Of a stretch of 7,540 nt of DNA, positions 1 to 5,864 are shown one piece after another. Position numbers and translations under genes: made by a program. The DNA comes from Bacteroides sp. CAG:1060 (GTDB taxonomy: Bacteria > Bacteroidota > Bacteroidia > Bacteroidales > UBA932). Location: NCBI GenBank assembly GCA_000432655.1, contig HF986304.1, positions 15,161 through 22,700 of the forward strand, written 5' to 3'. The notes beneath the pieces were generated by a model that was not told the DNA's origin, did not search any database, and was given only the letters and a program-made list of their open reading frames with translations. Every line of letters starts with the position of its first letter. Within the stretch, counting starts at the first letter, position 1.

Positions 1-42
1 CAAATTATAATTATAGTCTTCTATATGAAGAACAGGTATCAT
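1..42 (-). CDS. Possible 5' end of a divergent gene leaving the window (QueA-like?), partial
   Basis: Read leftwards from an ATG at 40-42, the minus strand stays open to the window edge for 14 codons, giving MIPVLHIEDYNYNL. A TATATTTG box lies 32 bases upstream, a sensible leader length. The I-x-D-Y-x-Y-x-L pattern resembles the N-terminus of the QueA-like S-adenosylmethionine:tRNA ribosyltransferase-isomerase paralogue of Bacteroidetes, which I recall continuing with a proline and a DERIAK-type motif. That resemblance is from memory and rests on 14 residues, so both the existence and the identity of this gene are tentative. Confidence 0.35.
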   Translation of the reverse strand, partial: MIPVLHIEDYNYNL

Positions 43-74
43 AATGCAAACGCAAAACGGGTTTTAATACAATG

Positions 75-82
75 CAAATATA
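75..82 (-). promoter_or_regulatory. Candidate Bacteroidetes -7 box (TATATTTG), divergent
   Basis: The minus strand reads TATATTTG, an exact match to the TAnnTTTG -7 consensus of the Bacteroidetes primary sigma factor. No TTG sits 19-21 bases upstream, so the -33 element is absent or weak. It would start a transcript near base 68-70 leading to the possible ATG at 42. Confidence 0.4.
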
Positions 83-130
83 GCAATAATAAAGCACATT
101 CCCTTTCTAAAAATTGTCAACTTTTGTGAA

Positions 131-203
131 TTATAGTTGTAGAATTGTAAATTTTGGAAATTAACAGCAGCGTTGTAAACTCTTTCATCAAAACCAACTA
201 TAA
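131..203. repeat. 9-bp inverted repeat TTATAGTTG / CAACTATAA
   Basis: TTATAGTTG at 131-139 is the exact reverse complement of CAACTATAA at 195-203, with 55 bases between. A third partial copy, TTATAGT, lies at 11-17. The arms are AT-rich and widely spaced, so this could be a pair of operator half sites or chance. No function can be assigned. Confidence 0.3.
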
Positions 204-332
204 GGGGAACTTATGATTGTTTTATTTATGTTTTATGTTGTTTAAAATCAGTTATTTGCGAGATTATTCTTTAGTATTGGTTTATACGCTTGGCGCCCCT
301 GTTCATTGAATTTCGTCAATTTTAGGTGTTTT

Positions 333-376
333 TAATCAGAATTAAATGGATATAATACATCTAATCAGAGATTTAA
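333..376 (+). repeat. Imperfect direct repeat, TAATCAGA core, 29-bp period
   Basis: TAATCAGAATTAAA begins at 333 and TAATCAGAGATTTAA begins at 362. The 8-base core is identical and the following AT-rich bases are similar with one insertion. The copies lie about 80-120 bases upstream of the XRE promoter, a plausible activator or repressor position. In AT-rich DNA such similarity can arise by chance. Confidence 0.3.
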
Positions 377-457
377 CCGCATAGAACTAAATTTAACATT
401 TAGGTTATTATTTAAACAAGTTATCAACACTCCCCCTCCTGTTAACATGTGTAAATC

Positions 458-488
458 TTGCTTTTGTGAAAAATCCTGCTTACATTTG
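458..488 (+). promoter_or_regulatory. Bacteroidetes-type promoter of the XRE gene
   Basis: TTG at 458-460 is followed after exactly 20 bases by TACATTTG at 481-488, matching the TTG-N19-21-TAnnTTTG promoter described for Bacteroides. Transcription would start near 493-496, leaving a leader of about 13 A-rich bases before the ATG at 508. This fixes the start of the downstream gene: the in-frame GTG at 466 lies within the promoter and could not be on this transcript. Confidence 0.7.
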
Positions 489-507
489 TAAAAGAAACGA
501 TTACAAA

Positions 508-921
508 ATGAACACACGGTTACAGCAGTTCCTAAGTGCGGAAAATATCAGTCAGTCCCAGTTTGCTGACACTATCGGCGTCGCCAGGGCAAGTGTATCC
601 CACATTCTTGCCGGACGTAACAAGCCAGGCTTTGACTTTCTTGTGGGAATGAGCCAGCACTACCCTTCCCTGAATCTCGAATGGCTGCTGACCGGAAAAG
701 GCCGCATGTATCAAAAATCCGGTGATAATTTGTTCGACGACGCGGAATTTTGCATTCCTGAGAAGGATACCACACCTCCGAAAAGACCACAATCCACTCA
801 TTCCGAGCCAGTTGAAAGGCCGCAAAACACATTTCCAAAGGCCGAGGCAAAACCATCAGGAAAAACAATCTCCAGGATCATCGTATTCTATGATGATAAT
901 ACCTATCAGGAACTCGTGTAA
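508..921 (+). CDS. XRE/Cro-CI-type helix-turn-helix transcriptional regulator
   Basis: A 137-residue DNA-binding protein. Residues 1-65 form an HTH_3/XRE domain: SQSQFADTIGVARASVSHIL at 14-33 covers the scaffold and recognition helices, followed by AGRNKPGFDF (34-44) and the NLEWLLTGKGRMY ending (56-68) typical of Bacteroidales members. Residues 70-117 are a low-complexity linker rich in Pro, Lys and Glu, probably disordered. The last stretch, SRIIVFYDDNTYQEL, looks like a short beta hairpin that I recall at the C-terminus of related regulators; its role is unknown to me. I chose ATG 508 because the promoter overlaps the 14-codon GTG extension and residue 1 here matches the family start. It stands 18 bases ahead of the PyrD-like gene, so it may regulate that operon or itself. 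Targets cannot be told from sequence. Confidence 0.9.
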   Translation: MNTRLQQFLSAENISQSQFADTIGVARASVSHILAGRNKPGFDFLVGMSQHYPSLNLEWLLTGKGRMYQKSGDNLFDDAEFCIPEKDTTPPKRPQSTHSEPVERPQNTFPKAEAKPSGKTISRIIVFYDDNTYQELV

Positions 922-927
922 AAAAGC

Positions 928-935
928 TATATTTG
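928..935 (+). promoter_or_regulatory. -7-like box TATATTTG just before the PyrD-like start
   Basis: TATATTTG ends 4 bases before the ATG at 940, between the XRE stop and the next gene. There is no TTG at 19-21 bases upstream. If used, it would give an essentially leaderless transcript, so it is weak evidence for an internal promoter. Co-transcription with the XRE gene is the simpler reading. Confidence 0.25.
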
Positions 936-939
936 CCGC

Positions 940-1767
940 ATGAGTCTATACAATGTGATCATACGTCCTTTCGTAAAGAACATGGACCGGGAACGGGCTT
1001 CAAAAATTGCCCTGAAATACTTCGCTGCCATCGGAAAAATTCCGTTCGGTCGGGCCATAAACAGATGGATTCACGACAACAGGGCAAAGGGACTGCAAAA
1101 AGAGGTATTCGGGCTCAGTTTCTATAATCCTATCGGACTCGGAGCAGGTCTCGACAGATACGGCGAACTTTACAATGATCTCAATAATCTCGGGTTCAGT
1201 TTTGTCGAAGTAGGCCCGATGGATGCGCATGGTATAAGCAGAGCCATTGAAAACATCCAGAAAGACCCGCAAGATGATATTCTTGCCGTCTGTATCTGCA
1301 AAGATTATTTCAATGCCTTCACTCTTGGGTACGATTTCTTCGATTTCTTTGTTCTGGACATCCACGATGCGCAGACATGCACGGATATTCTCGATTCTGT
1401 GCTGGAGGCGCGGATTGCAGAACAAACTTATAAGCCGATTATCCTTAAAGTACCAGATACGGTCACATGTTCGGAGCTGGAATCTCTTTCCGACTACTGC
1501 CTGATTAACAATGTGGACGGAATGGAGCTGCGCAGCATCGAGCATATCCGGATAGTCAGCAGACACTGCAGGAATAAACTCCCAATCATCGCAAACTGCC
1601 ATATAGACACTCCGGAAAAAGCCCGTGAAGCTCTTATAGAGGGTGCCGATCTGGTAGAAATCCGCACAGGACTGCTAAGAGAAGGTCCTGGCATAGTAAC
1701 ACAAACATTGGACTACCTGCTCAAAACAAGCAGACAACAATCAACAACAAATGGAAGTACAATATAG
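940..1767 (+). CDS. Class-2 dihydroorotate dehydrogenase-like protein, probable pseudoenzyme
   Basis: 275 residues with the TIM-barrel fold of class-2 (quinone-linked) PyrD. The N-terminal helices (SLYNVIIRPFVKNMDRERAS, then EVFGLSFYNPIGLGAGLD at 55-72) match the membrane-associating start of that class and support ATG 940. Against E. coli PyrD, recalled from memory, most active-site positions are changed: Lys66 to Arg73, the GTVTPRPQPGN...NRMGFNN segment deleted after VEVG (89-92), Asn139 to Cys118, Asn172 to Asp140, base Ser175 to Asp143, Asn177 to Gln145, Asn246 to Ser199, and GVGGI to ANCHI (218-222). Lys170 and the EGADLVEIRTGLLREGPGIV region (234-253) remain. The protein is about 60 residues shorter than PyrD. 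I infer that it does not oxidise dihydroorotate and may not hold FMN normally. The frame is intact, so this is not a decayed gene. It follows the XRE gene by 18 bases and overlaps the CinA-like gene by 17. Confidence 0.85.
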   Translation: MSLYNVIIRPFVKNMDRERASKIALKYFAAIGKIPFGRAINRWIHDNRAKGLQKEVFGLSFYNPIGLGAGLDRYGELYNDLNNLGFSFVEVGPMDAHGISRAIENIQKDPQDDILAVCICKDYFNAFTLGYDFFDFFVLDIHDAQTCTDILDSVLEARIAEQTYKPIILKVPDTVTCSELESLSDYCLINNVDGMELRSIEHIRIVSRHCRNKLPIIANCHIDTPEKAREALIEGADLVEIRTGLLREGPGIVTQTLDYLLKTSRQQSTTNGSTI

Positions 1768-2224
1768 AATCGGAGAATTGCTTAAAGCAAAGAAGGCGAG
1801 TTTGAGCGCAGCGGAATCCTGCACCGGAGGACAGATCTCACACTTGATAACCATGGTATCCGGCTCATCGTCTTACTACCTTGGCTCAGTAACGTCTTAC
1901 GCAATCAAGATCAAGGAGTCCGTCCTCGGAGTTCCGTCCGAGACAATTGAACACTACGGCGTGGTAAGTTCAGAGGTTGCGGCAGCTATGGCGGAAGGAG
2001 TACGAAACCTCATGAACAGCACATACTCGATATCCACAACAGGTCTTGCAGAAGGATGCGACGAGCACTACCCTGAGGGCACAGTATGGATAGCGGCGTG
2101 CGGTCCAAACGGAACTAAAACCCTGCTCTATCATTGCAATTCAGGCAGGAAAGGCAATATCAGGCAGTTTGCCAAGGCCGCGCTGACATTTTTAGAGGGT
2201 TGTATCCTAAAAGGCGATATTTAG
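1751..2224 (+). CDS. CinA C-terminal-domain protein (NMN deamidase-like, divergent)
   Basis: 157 residues, the usual length of stand-alone CinA/PncC domains, which in characterised members hydrolyse nicotinamide mononucleotide to nicotinate mononucleotide in the pyridine nucleotide cycle. Visible family marks are SAAESCTGGQI (19-29) with the conserved Ser23, SGSSSYYLGSVTSY (37-50), ESVLGV (56-61), GVVSSEVAAAMAEGVR (70-85), PEGTVWIA (108-115) and NIRQFAKAAL (136-145). Two elements are unusual. The VxYSNEAK motif reads TSYAIKIK (48-55), keeping Tyr and the last Lys but losing Asn. The glycine-rich GIAGPxGG loop is shortened to GLAEGCDEHYPEG (98-110), losing Gly-Pro. Activity on NMN is therefore uncertain. 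There is no N-terminal MoCF-like domain. The ATG lies inside the end of the PyrD-like gene, which suggests translational coupling. Confidence 0.88.
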   Translation: MEVQYRIGELLKAKKASLSAAESCTGGQISHLITMVSGSSSYYLGSVTSYAIKIKESVLGVPSETIEHYGVVSSEVAAAMAEGVRNLMNSTYSISTTGLAEGCDEHYPEGTVWIAACGPNGTKTLLYHCNSGRKGNIRQFAKAALTFLEGCILKGDI

Positions 2225-2243
2225 TTTTAGATTCAACTAATAA

Positions 2244-2276
2244 AACAAAAATGTTCTATTAACTAACATTTTTGTT
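2244..2276. terminator. Bidirectional terminator-like hairpin between convergent genes
   Basis: AACAAAAATGTT (2244-2255) and AACATTTTTGTT (2265-2276) form a perfect 12-bp stem with a 9-base loop. It lies 19 bases after the CinA-like stop and 18 bases after the dipeptidase stop, so it is centred between the convergent units. The stem is AT-rich with the T-run inside each arm rather than after it. It is therefore not a textbook GC-rich rho-independent terminator, but position and symmetry favour a role for both strands. Confidence 0.6.
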
Positions 2277-2294
2277 ATGGCACATTTTCGCCTT

Positions 2295-3365
2295 TTATCT
2301 TCGATTATCACGCATCACACGAAGGAAATTATCCCCGGCAATCATGGAAATCTCCCTCTTGCCAAAACCACGCTTTCTCATCTCTTCCCAGATCATAGGG
2401 AAATGTGAAATGTCTTCCAATCCGGCAGGACAAACCTCGATTCCGTCATAATCCGTCCCTATCCCGACATGCTCAATGCCGGCCACATTCACGGCATGTT
2501 CGATATGGTCCACAACCCTCTGCACCCCAGGTCTCGGAAGAGAGTTCAACTCATCCTGCAGTGCATTCCAAGCTTTTATCTTATCAGGATCAGATGGAGA
2601 CTTAATGAACTCATCCTCCACCCACATCTTCTGTTCAAGTGAGGAGCGTTCCAAAACTCCGACGAAGTCATCGTCCAGAAAACAAGGGTATATGCTCATG
2701 CAGACAACTCCCCCGCCATCCGCAATAGCGCGAATCATCTCATCGGAAATATTTCTTTTGTGTGAAGCCAGCGCCCGGCAGCATCCATGAGTATAGGCGA
2801 CGGGCTTGGAACTCAGTGACAGCACATCCCGCATGGTATCATCAGAACTGTGGGCAAGGTCAATCATCATTCTCCTGCGGTTCATCTCCGGGATAAGTTC
2901 CCTGCCGAAGGGACTCAGTCCACCCCATGTATGAACCCCGGTACAACTGTCTCCCACCTGATTATCAGCACTATGAGTGAGTGTAATATACCGGACTCCC
3001 CTCTTGTAGAACTCTTTCAGAAGCTCGAAAGATTCTCCAATCGCAGAAGCATTCTCAATCCCGAGAATCACAGACAGCCTGCCATCAGATCTATTGCGAC
3101 GAACGGAAGAAGCGCAGCGCGCGTATGAGACAATATCACTATTTCCGGAAACCTGCCTGTCCACTTCATCAAGAAGTCTCCACGCATACTCCGTAGCCTG
3201 CTTCCCTTGCATATATGCAGGGACATACAGCGCAAAGAACGAGGCATCCACACCGCCTCTGCGCATTTTCGGGAAATCCACCTGGGCGTGTGAATTGTCC
3301 TTTCCATAATCCCTCAATCTCAACATCTGTGAGGGAGCATCACAATGGGCATCCAATACTATCAT
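2295..3365 (-). CDS. Membrane dipeptidase-family (M19, renal dipeptidase-like) metallopeptidase
   Basis: 356 residues, a full-length M19 peptidase of the amidohydrolase superfamily; characterised relatives cleave dipeptides, including some with a D-residue, using two zinc ions. All expected ligands can be placed by analogy with human renal dipeptidase: His7 and Asp9 in LDAHCD, bridging Glu104 in GIEN, His172 in IDLAHSS, His193 in YTHGCCRAL, substrate-binding Arg204 in SHKRN and Asp305 in GTDYDG. No signal peptide or lipobox is seen before the first zinc motif at residue 7, so it should be cytoplasmic despite the family name. It may recycle dipeptides from uptake or from cell-wall turnover, an inference only. 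Its ATG lies 3 bases after the ABC-F stop, so it is probably the last gene of the minus-strand operon, which ends at the hairpin at 2244-2276. Confidence 0.93.
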   Translation of the reverse strand: MIVLDAHCDAPSQMLRLRDYGKDNSHAQVDFPKMRRGGVDASFFALYVPAYMQGKQATEYAWRLLDEVDRQVSGNSDIVSYARCASSVRRNRSDGRLSVILGIENASAIGESFELLKEFYKRGVRYITLTHSADNQVGDSCTGVHTWGGLSPFGRELIPEMNRRRMMIDLAHSSDDTMRDVLSLSSKPVAYTHGCCRALASHKRNISDEMIRAIADGGGVVCMSIYPCFLDDDFVGVLERSSLEQKMWVEDEFIKSPSDPDKIKAWNALQDELNSLPRPGVQRVVDHIEHAVNVAGIEHVGIGTDYDGIEVCPAGLEDISHFPMIWEEMRKRGFGKREISMIAGDNFLRVMRDNRR

Positions 3366-3368
3366 AAA

Positions 3369-5279
3369 CTATCCTATAAGTTCACCCCATTCTTCCGTTT
3401 TCGCATCCAAATCGCGCTTGTATTCAAGATACGACCTTGTCAATTCCATAATATCGTCACCTTCACCGGGAGCCGACAAGACGGATTCGATATCTTTCAT
3501 TTTCTGCTCAAGTTTTTCGATTTCACATTCAAGATAAGAAATACGATTCTTCTTCTTGCGATCCATCTTTACCTCTTGCTTTCGGAGCTCCACATTCTGC
3601 TTCTGAACTATTTTCTGTTCGGAAATAGCCTTTTGCGGCTCCATTTTCCGCTCAAGTTCCTGAAGATTTTCAATCTTACGCTTGGCAAGAAAATCCGTCA
3701 CGCTTCCAAGATGCTCAGTAACATGTCCGTCTCGGAATTCGTACATCTTATCCACCAACCCGTCAAGAAAATCCCTGTCGTGAGATACAACCACAATCGT
3801 TCCGTCAAAAGATTTAAGTGCCTGCTTGAGAATATCCTTTGACTTGACGTCCATATGGTTGGTCGGCTCGTCAAGCGCTAGAAGATTGTGGCTCTGAAGC
3901 ATCAGTTTCGCCATTCCCAACCTTGCCCGCTCTCCTCCTGACAACACGGATACTTTCTTGTCAATATCTTCCCCTCTGAAAAGGAACTGAGCGAGAAGAT
4001 CCCGCAGTTTTGTGCGGATATCACCAACAGCTATCCTGTCAAGCGTGGAAAAGACAGTCTCGTTCTTATCCAGAACATCTTCCTGATTTTGAGCGTAATA
4101 GCCTATGGTAACATTGTGTCCTATCTTAGCTTCTCCGCTGAGTGGCTCCAATTCGGAACAAATAACCCGCATAAGCGTGGTCTTACCTTCACCGTTTCGT
4201 CCGATAAGAGCCACCTTTTCGCCTCTTTTTATTTCAATGTTCGCATGTCGGAAAACCACTTTACCAGGATAGCCTACTTCAAGATCAACCCCCTTAAACA
4301 CCACATCCCCGGAACGCGGCGCCGGAGGAAATTTAACGGTAAGACTCACATTGTCAGTCTCATCCACCTCTATACGATCAAGCTTCTCAAGAGCCTTTAT
4401 TCTGGACTGGACCTGATTGGATTTGGTCGGCTTATATCTGAATGCCTTTATGAAATCTTCTGTCTTCTGAATCATCTTCTGCTGATTCTCGTATGCAGCA
4501 TTCTGCTGCTGAAGCCGTTCAGCCCTCAATTCAAGATACTTGCTGTAAGGCACCTTGTAATCGTGAATATGACCAAGCATTATTTCCACTGTTCGATTGG
4601 TCACATTGTCCAGAAAGCGCCTGTCGTGACTGACAAGAAGAAGAGAACACCGCGTCGATTTCAGATAGTCTTCAAGCCACTCAATTGACTCTATGTCAAG
4701 ATGATTGGTCGGCTCGTCAAGAAGAAGAACCCGCGGTTTTCGAAGCAGGATCTTAGCAAGTTCAATCCTCATATTCCATCCTTGGGAGAAGGTCTCCGTA
4801 TTCCGGCCGAGTTCTTCTTCCTTGAATCCAAGTCCAAGAAGTGTCCTTCGGGCTTGAACTTCAGGAGGTTCGCTGTGGCTCATCTCAAGTCTGTCATTGA
4901 GGCTTCCAAGTTCTTCAATCAACTCGGAATATGATTCTGACTCGTAATCAGTACGTGCCTCCAGTTCTCTGGTAAGCGATTCTATACGATGCTCTATCTC
5001 CGCACTGCTCTGAAACACGGTAAGAGCCTCATCCAATACAGAACGGCCTTTATGATGCTCCATTATCTGCGGAAGATATCCGATGGTAATGTCCTTAGGA
5101 CGGTCTATCCGTCCTGAAGTCGGATTCTGAAGTCCGCATATCATCTTCAGTATGGTGGATTTACCCGCCCCATTCTTACCGACCAGACCTATCTTGTCCG
5201 AATCGCTGACATGAAAATTTATATTGTCCAGCAGCACATATCCTCCGTATGCAACGGTCACATTCTCTATGGAAATCAT
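3369..5279 (-). CDS. ABC-F family ATPase (duplicated ATP-binding cassettes, ribosome-associated type)
   Basis: 636 residues, two ABC cassettes on one chain and no membrane segments, the pattern of ABC-F translation factors. Domain 1 has Walker A GKNGAGKS (34-41), Walker B LLLDE (185-189) and switch His218. Domain 2 has Walker A GRNGEGKT (360-367), LSGGE (446-450), Walker B LLALDE (466-471) and His500. The linker at about 235-310 (ELRAERLQQQNAAYENQQKM, YKPTKSNQVQSRIKALEKL) is the helical region that reaches the peptidyl-tRNA in characterised members. Residues 533-636 form a charged coiled coil as in Uup/YdiF/ABCF3-like proteins. The first signature reads FSQGWNMR (164-171) where FSGGW is usual. 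It most likely aids stalled or stressed ribosomes; antibiotic resistance by target protection cannot be judged from sequence. It begins 6 bases after the CBM9-like stop. Confidence 0.93.
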   Translation of the reverse strand: MISIENVTVAYGGYVLLDNINFHVSDSDKIGLVGKNGAGKSTILKMICGLQNPTSGRIDRPKDITIGYLPQIMEHHKGRSVLDEALTVFQSSAEIEHRIESLTRELEARTDYESESYSELIEELGSLNDRLEMSHSEPPEVQARRTLLGLGFKEEELGRNTETFSQGWNMRIELAKILLRKPRVLLLDEPTNHLDIESIEWLEDYLKSTRCSLLLVSHDRRFLDNVTNRTVEIMLGHIHDYKVPYSKYLELRAERLQQQNAAYENQQKMIQKTEDFIKAFRYKPTKSNQVQSRIKALEKLDRIEVDETDNVSLTVKFPPAPRSGDVVFKGVDLEVGYPGKVVFRHANIEIKRGEKVALIGRNGEGKTTLMRVICSELEPLSGEAKIGHNVTIGYYAQNQEDVLDKNETVFSTLDRIAVGDIRTKLRDLLAQFLFRGEDIDKKVSVLSGGERARLGMAKLMLQSHNLLALDEPTNHMDVKSKDILKQALKSFDGTIVVVSHDRDFLDGLVDKMYEFRDGHVTEHLGSVTDFLAKRKIENLQELERKMEPQKAISEQKIVQKQNVELRKQEVKMDRKKKNRISYLECEIEKLEQKMKDIESVLSAPGEGDDIMELTRSYLEYKRDLDAKTEEWGELIG

Positions 5280-5285
5280 CTCAAA

Positions 5286-5864
5286 TCAATCAAATATAAT
5301 ATCCCCGAAATACTCCGGCCTGTGAAAGTCCGGCCTTGGCGTCGGGATTGGAAACAAACTCATATAATGCCTGAAAGGAGAAGCATCTGCACATTTATAA
5401 AAATTCCCCCGGGCCACCACTCCATCATAACTCTCAAGTCCGAATACCGATGCAGGGATGTCAAGGCTCAAATCCCACTGTGTGCGGTAGTTCCTGAGCC
5501 CGAAAGGTCCGGGCGGAAAACTGCTCTTCCTTCGTATTCCGGCCAATGCCGCTTCCGATACGGGCACCCTTTCGCTCCTTCCCTTGCCGCTGCACAAATA
5601 AATATGTCCTATGCAATTGCATTCAACGTTGAAATACACGCCGTTATGGACAGGCTCAAAGAAAAATTCCACACACGAATCTTCCCACACATGCTCCATA
5701 TCTTTGCCACAATTGGCCACTACTGCCGGCTCATCGACATAATAATGGATATGCAGACAGTCAGAACTGTGATATATATCAAGTTCAACACTACATTCAG
5801 CAGCAAAATCCGGCCAATTGCTGCACTCTATACGGTATCTGCGAGGTTCTTTGGTGACAAGCAT
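5286..5864 (-). CDS. CBM9-like (carbohydrate-binding family 9-like) domain protein
   Basis: 192 residues forming one beta-sandwich domain of the CBM9-like type (Pfam CBM9_2 as I recall it), found widely in Bacteroidetes. Landmarks are WEDSCVEFFFEP (60-71), YFNVECNCIGHIYL (77-90), the WDLSLDIPASVFGL stretch (130-143), ARGNFYKCAD (151-160) and the C-terminal PDFHRPEYFGDIIFD (178-192), which closes the domain. There is no signal peptide, lipobox, catalytic domain or SusC/D neighbour, so a secreted glycan role is not supported by context. It probably acts in the cytoplasm on an unknown ligand. The only ATG in the frame lies inside the end of tatC (37-base overlap), with a stop six codons upstream, so the start is well fixed. 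Its position between tatC and the ABC-F gene looks like operon packing rather than shared function. Confidence 0.82.
   Translation of the reverse strand: MLVTKEPRRYRIECSNWPDFAAECSVELDIYHSSDCLHIHYYVDEPAVVANCGKDMEHVWEDSCVEFFFEPVHNGVYFNVECNCIGHIYLCSGKGRSERVPVSEAALAGIRRKSSFPPGPFGLRNYRTQWDLSLDIPASVFGLESYDGVVARGNFYKCADASPFRHYMSLFPIPTPRPDFHRPEYFGDIIFD
5291..5298 (-). promoter_or_regulatory. -7-like box TATATTTG ahead of the ABC-F gene
   Basis: On the minus strand TATATTTG spans the last codons of the CBM9-like gene and ends 11 bases before the ABC-F ATG. No TTG is present at 19-21 bases upstream. It could be an internal promoter for the ABC-F and dipeptidase genes, or a coincidence with the Ile-Ile-Phe-Asp codons. 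Confidence 0.3.

Larger units (their letters stand above)
83..457. other. AT-rich intergenic region between divergent transcription units
   Basis: About 375 bases with no credible coding frame on either strand. It holds a 9-bp inverted repeat (131-139 with 195-203), a 10-codon ATG frame at 213-245 preceded by AAGGGG, a direct repeat beginning TAATCAGA (333 and 362), an isolated GGCGCC at 292-297 and a DnaA-box-like TTATCAACA at 421-429. No tRNA, rRNA or riboswitch fold is recognisable. Its size and position suggest a regulatory region serving the XRE gene and a leftward gene. Confidence 0.6.

Noticed and set aside
213..245. 10-codon hydrophobic ATG frame (MIVLFMFYVV) after AAGGGG
   Set aside because: Shine-Dalgarno-like sites are not usual in Bacteroidetes, the frame is very short and in AT-rich DNA; chance is likely.
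421..457. Possible replication origin (TTATCAACA near AT-rich DNA)
   Set aside because: Only one imperfect DnaA box is seen, with no cluster and no dnaA, rep or par gene nearby.
466..507. GTG-initiated N-terminal extension of the XRE regulator
   Set aside because: It overlaps the promoter boxes and lies upstream of the predicted transcript start; the added residues do not look like the family.
1000..1602. 200-codon open frame on the minus strand
   Set aside because: It lies wholly inside the PyrD-like gene, has no family resemblance I can see, and the plus-strand frame is clearly the coding one.
3345..3842. 165-codon plus-strand frame rich in Phe and Leu, which looks like a membrane protein
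   Set aside because: The hydrophobicity comes from reading the Lys/Glu-rich coiled coil of the ABC-F gene in antisense; no real helix pattern or promoter.
4089..4688. 199-codon plus-strand frame
   Set aside because: Antisense to the ABC-F linker and second cassette, whose motifs are unambiguous.
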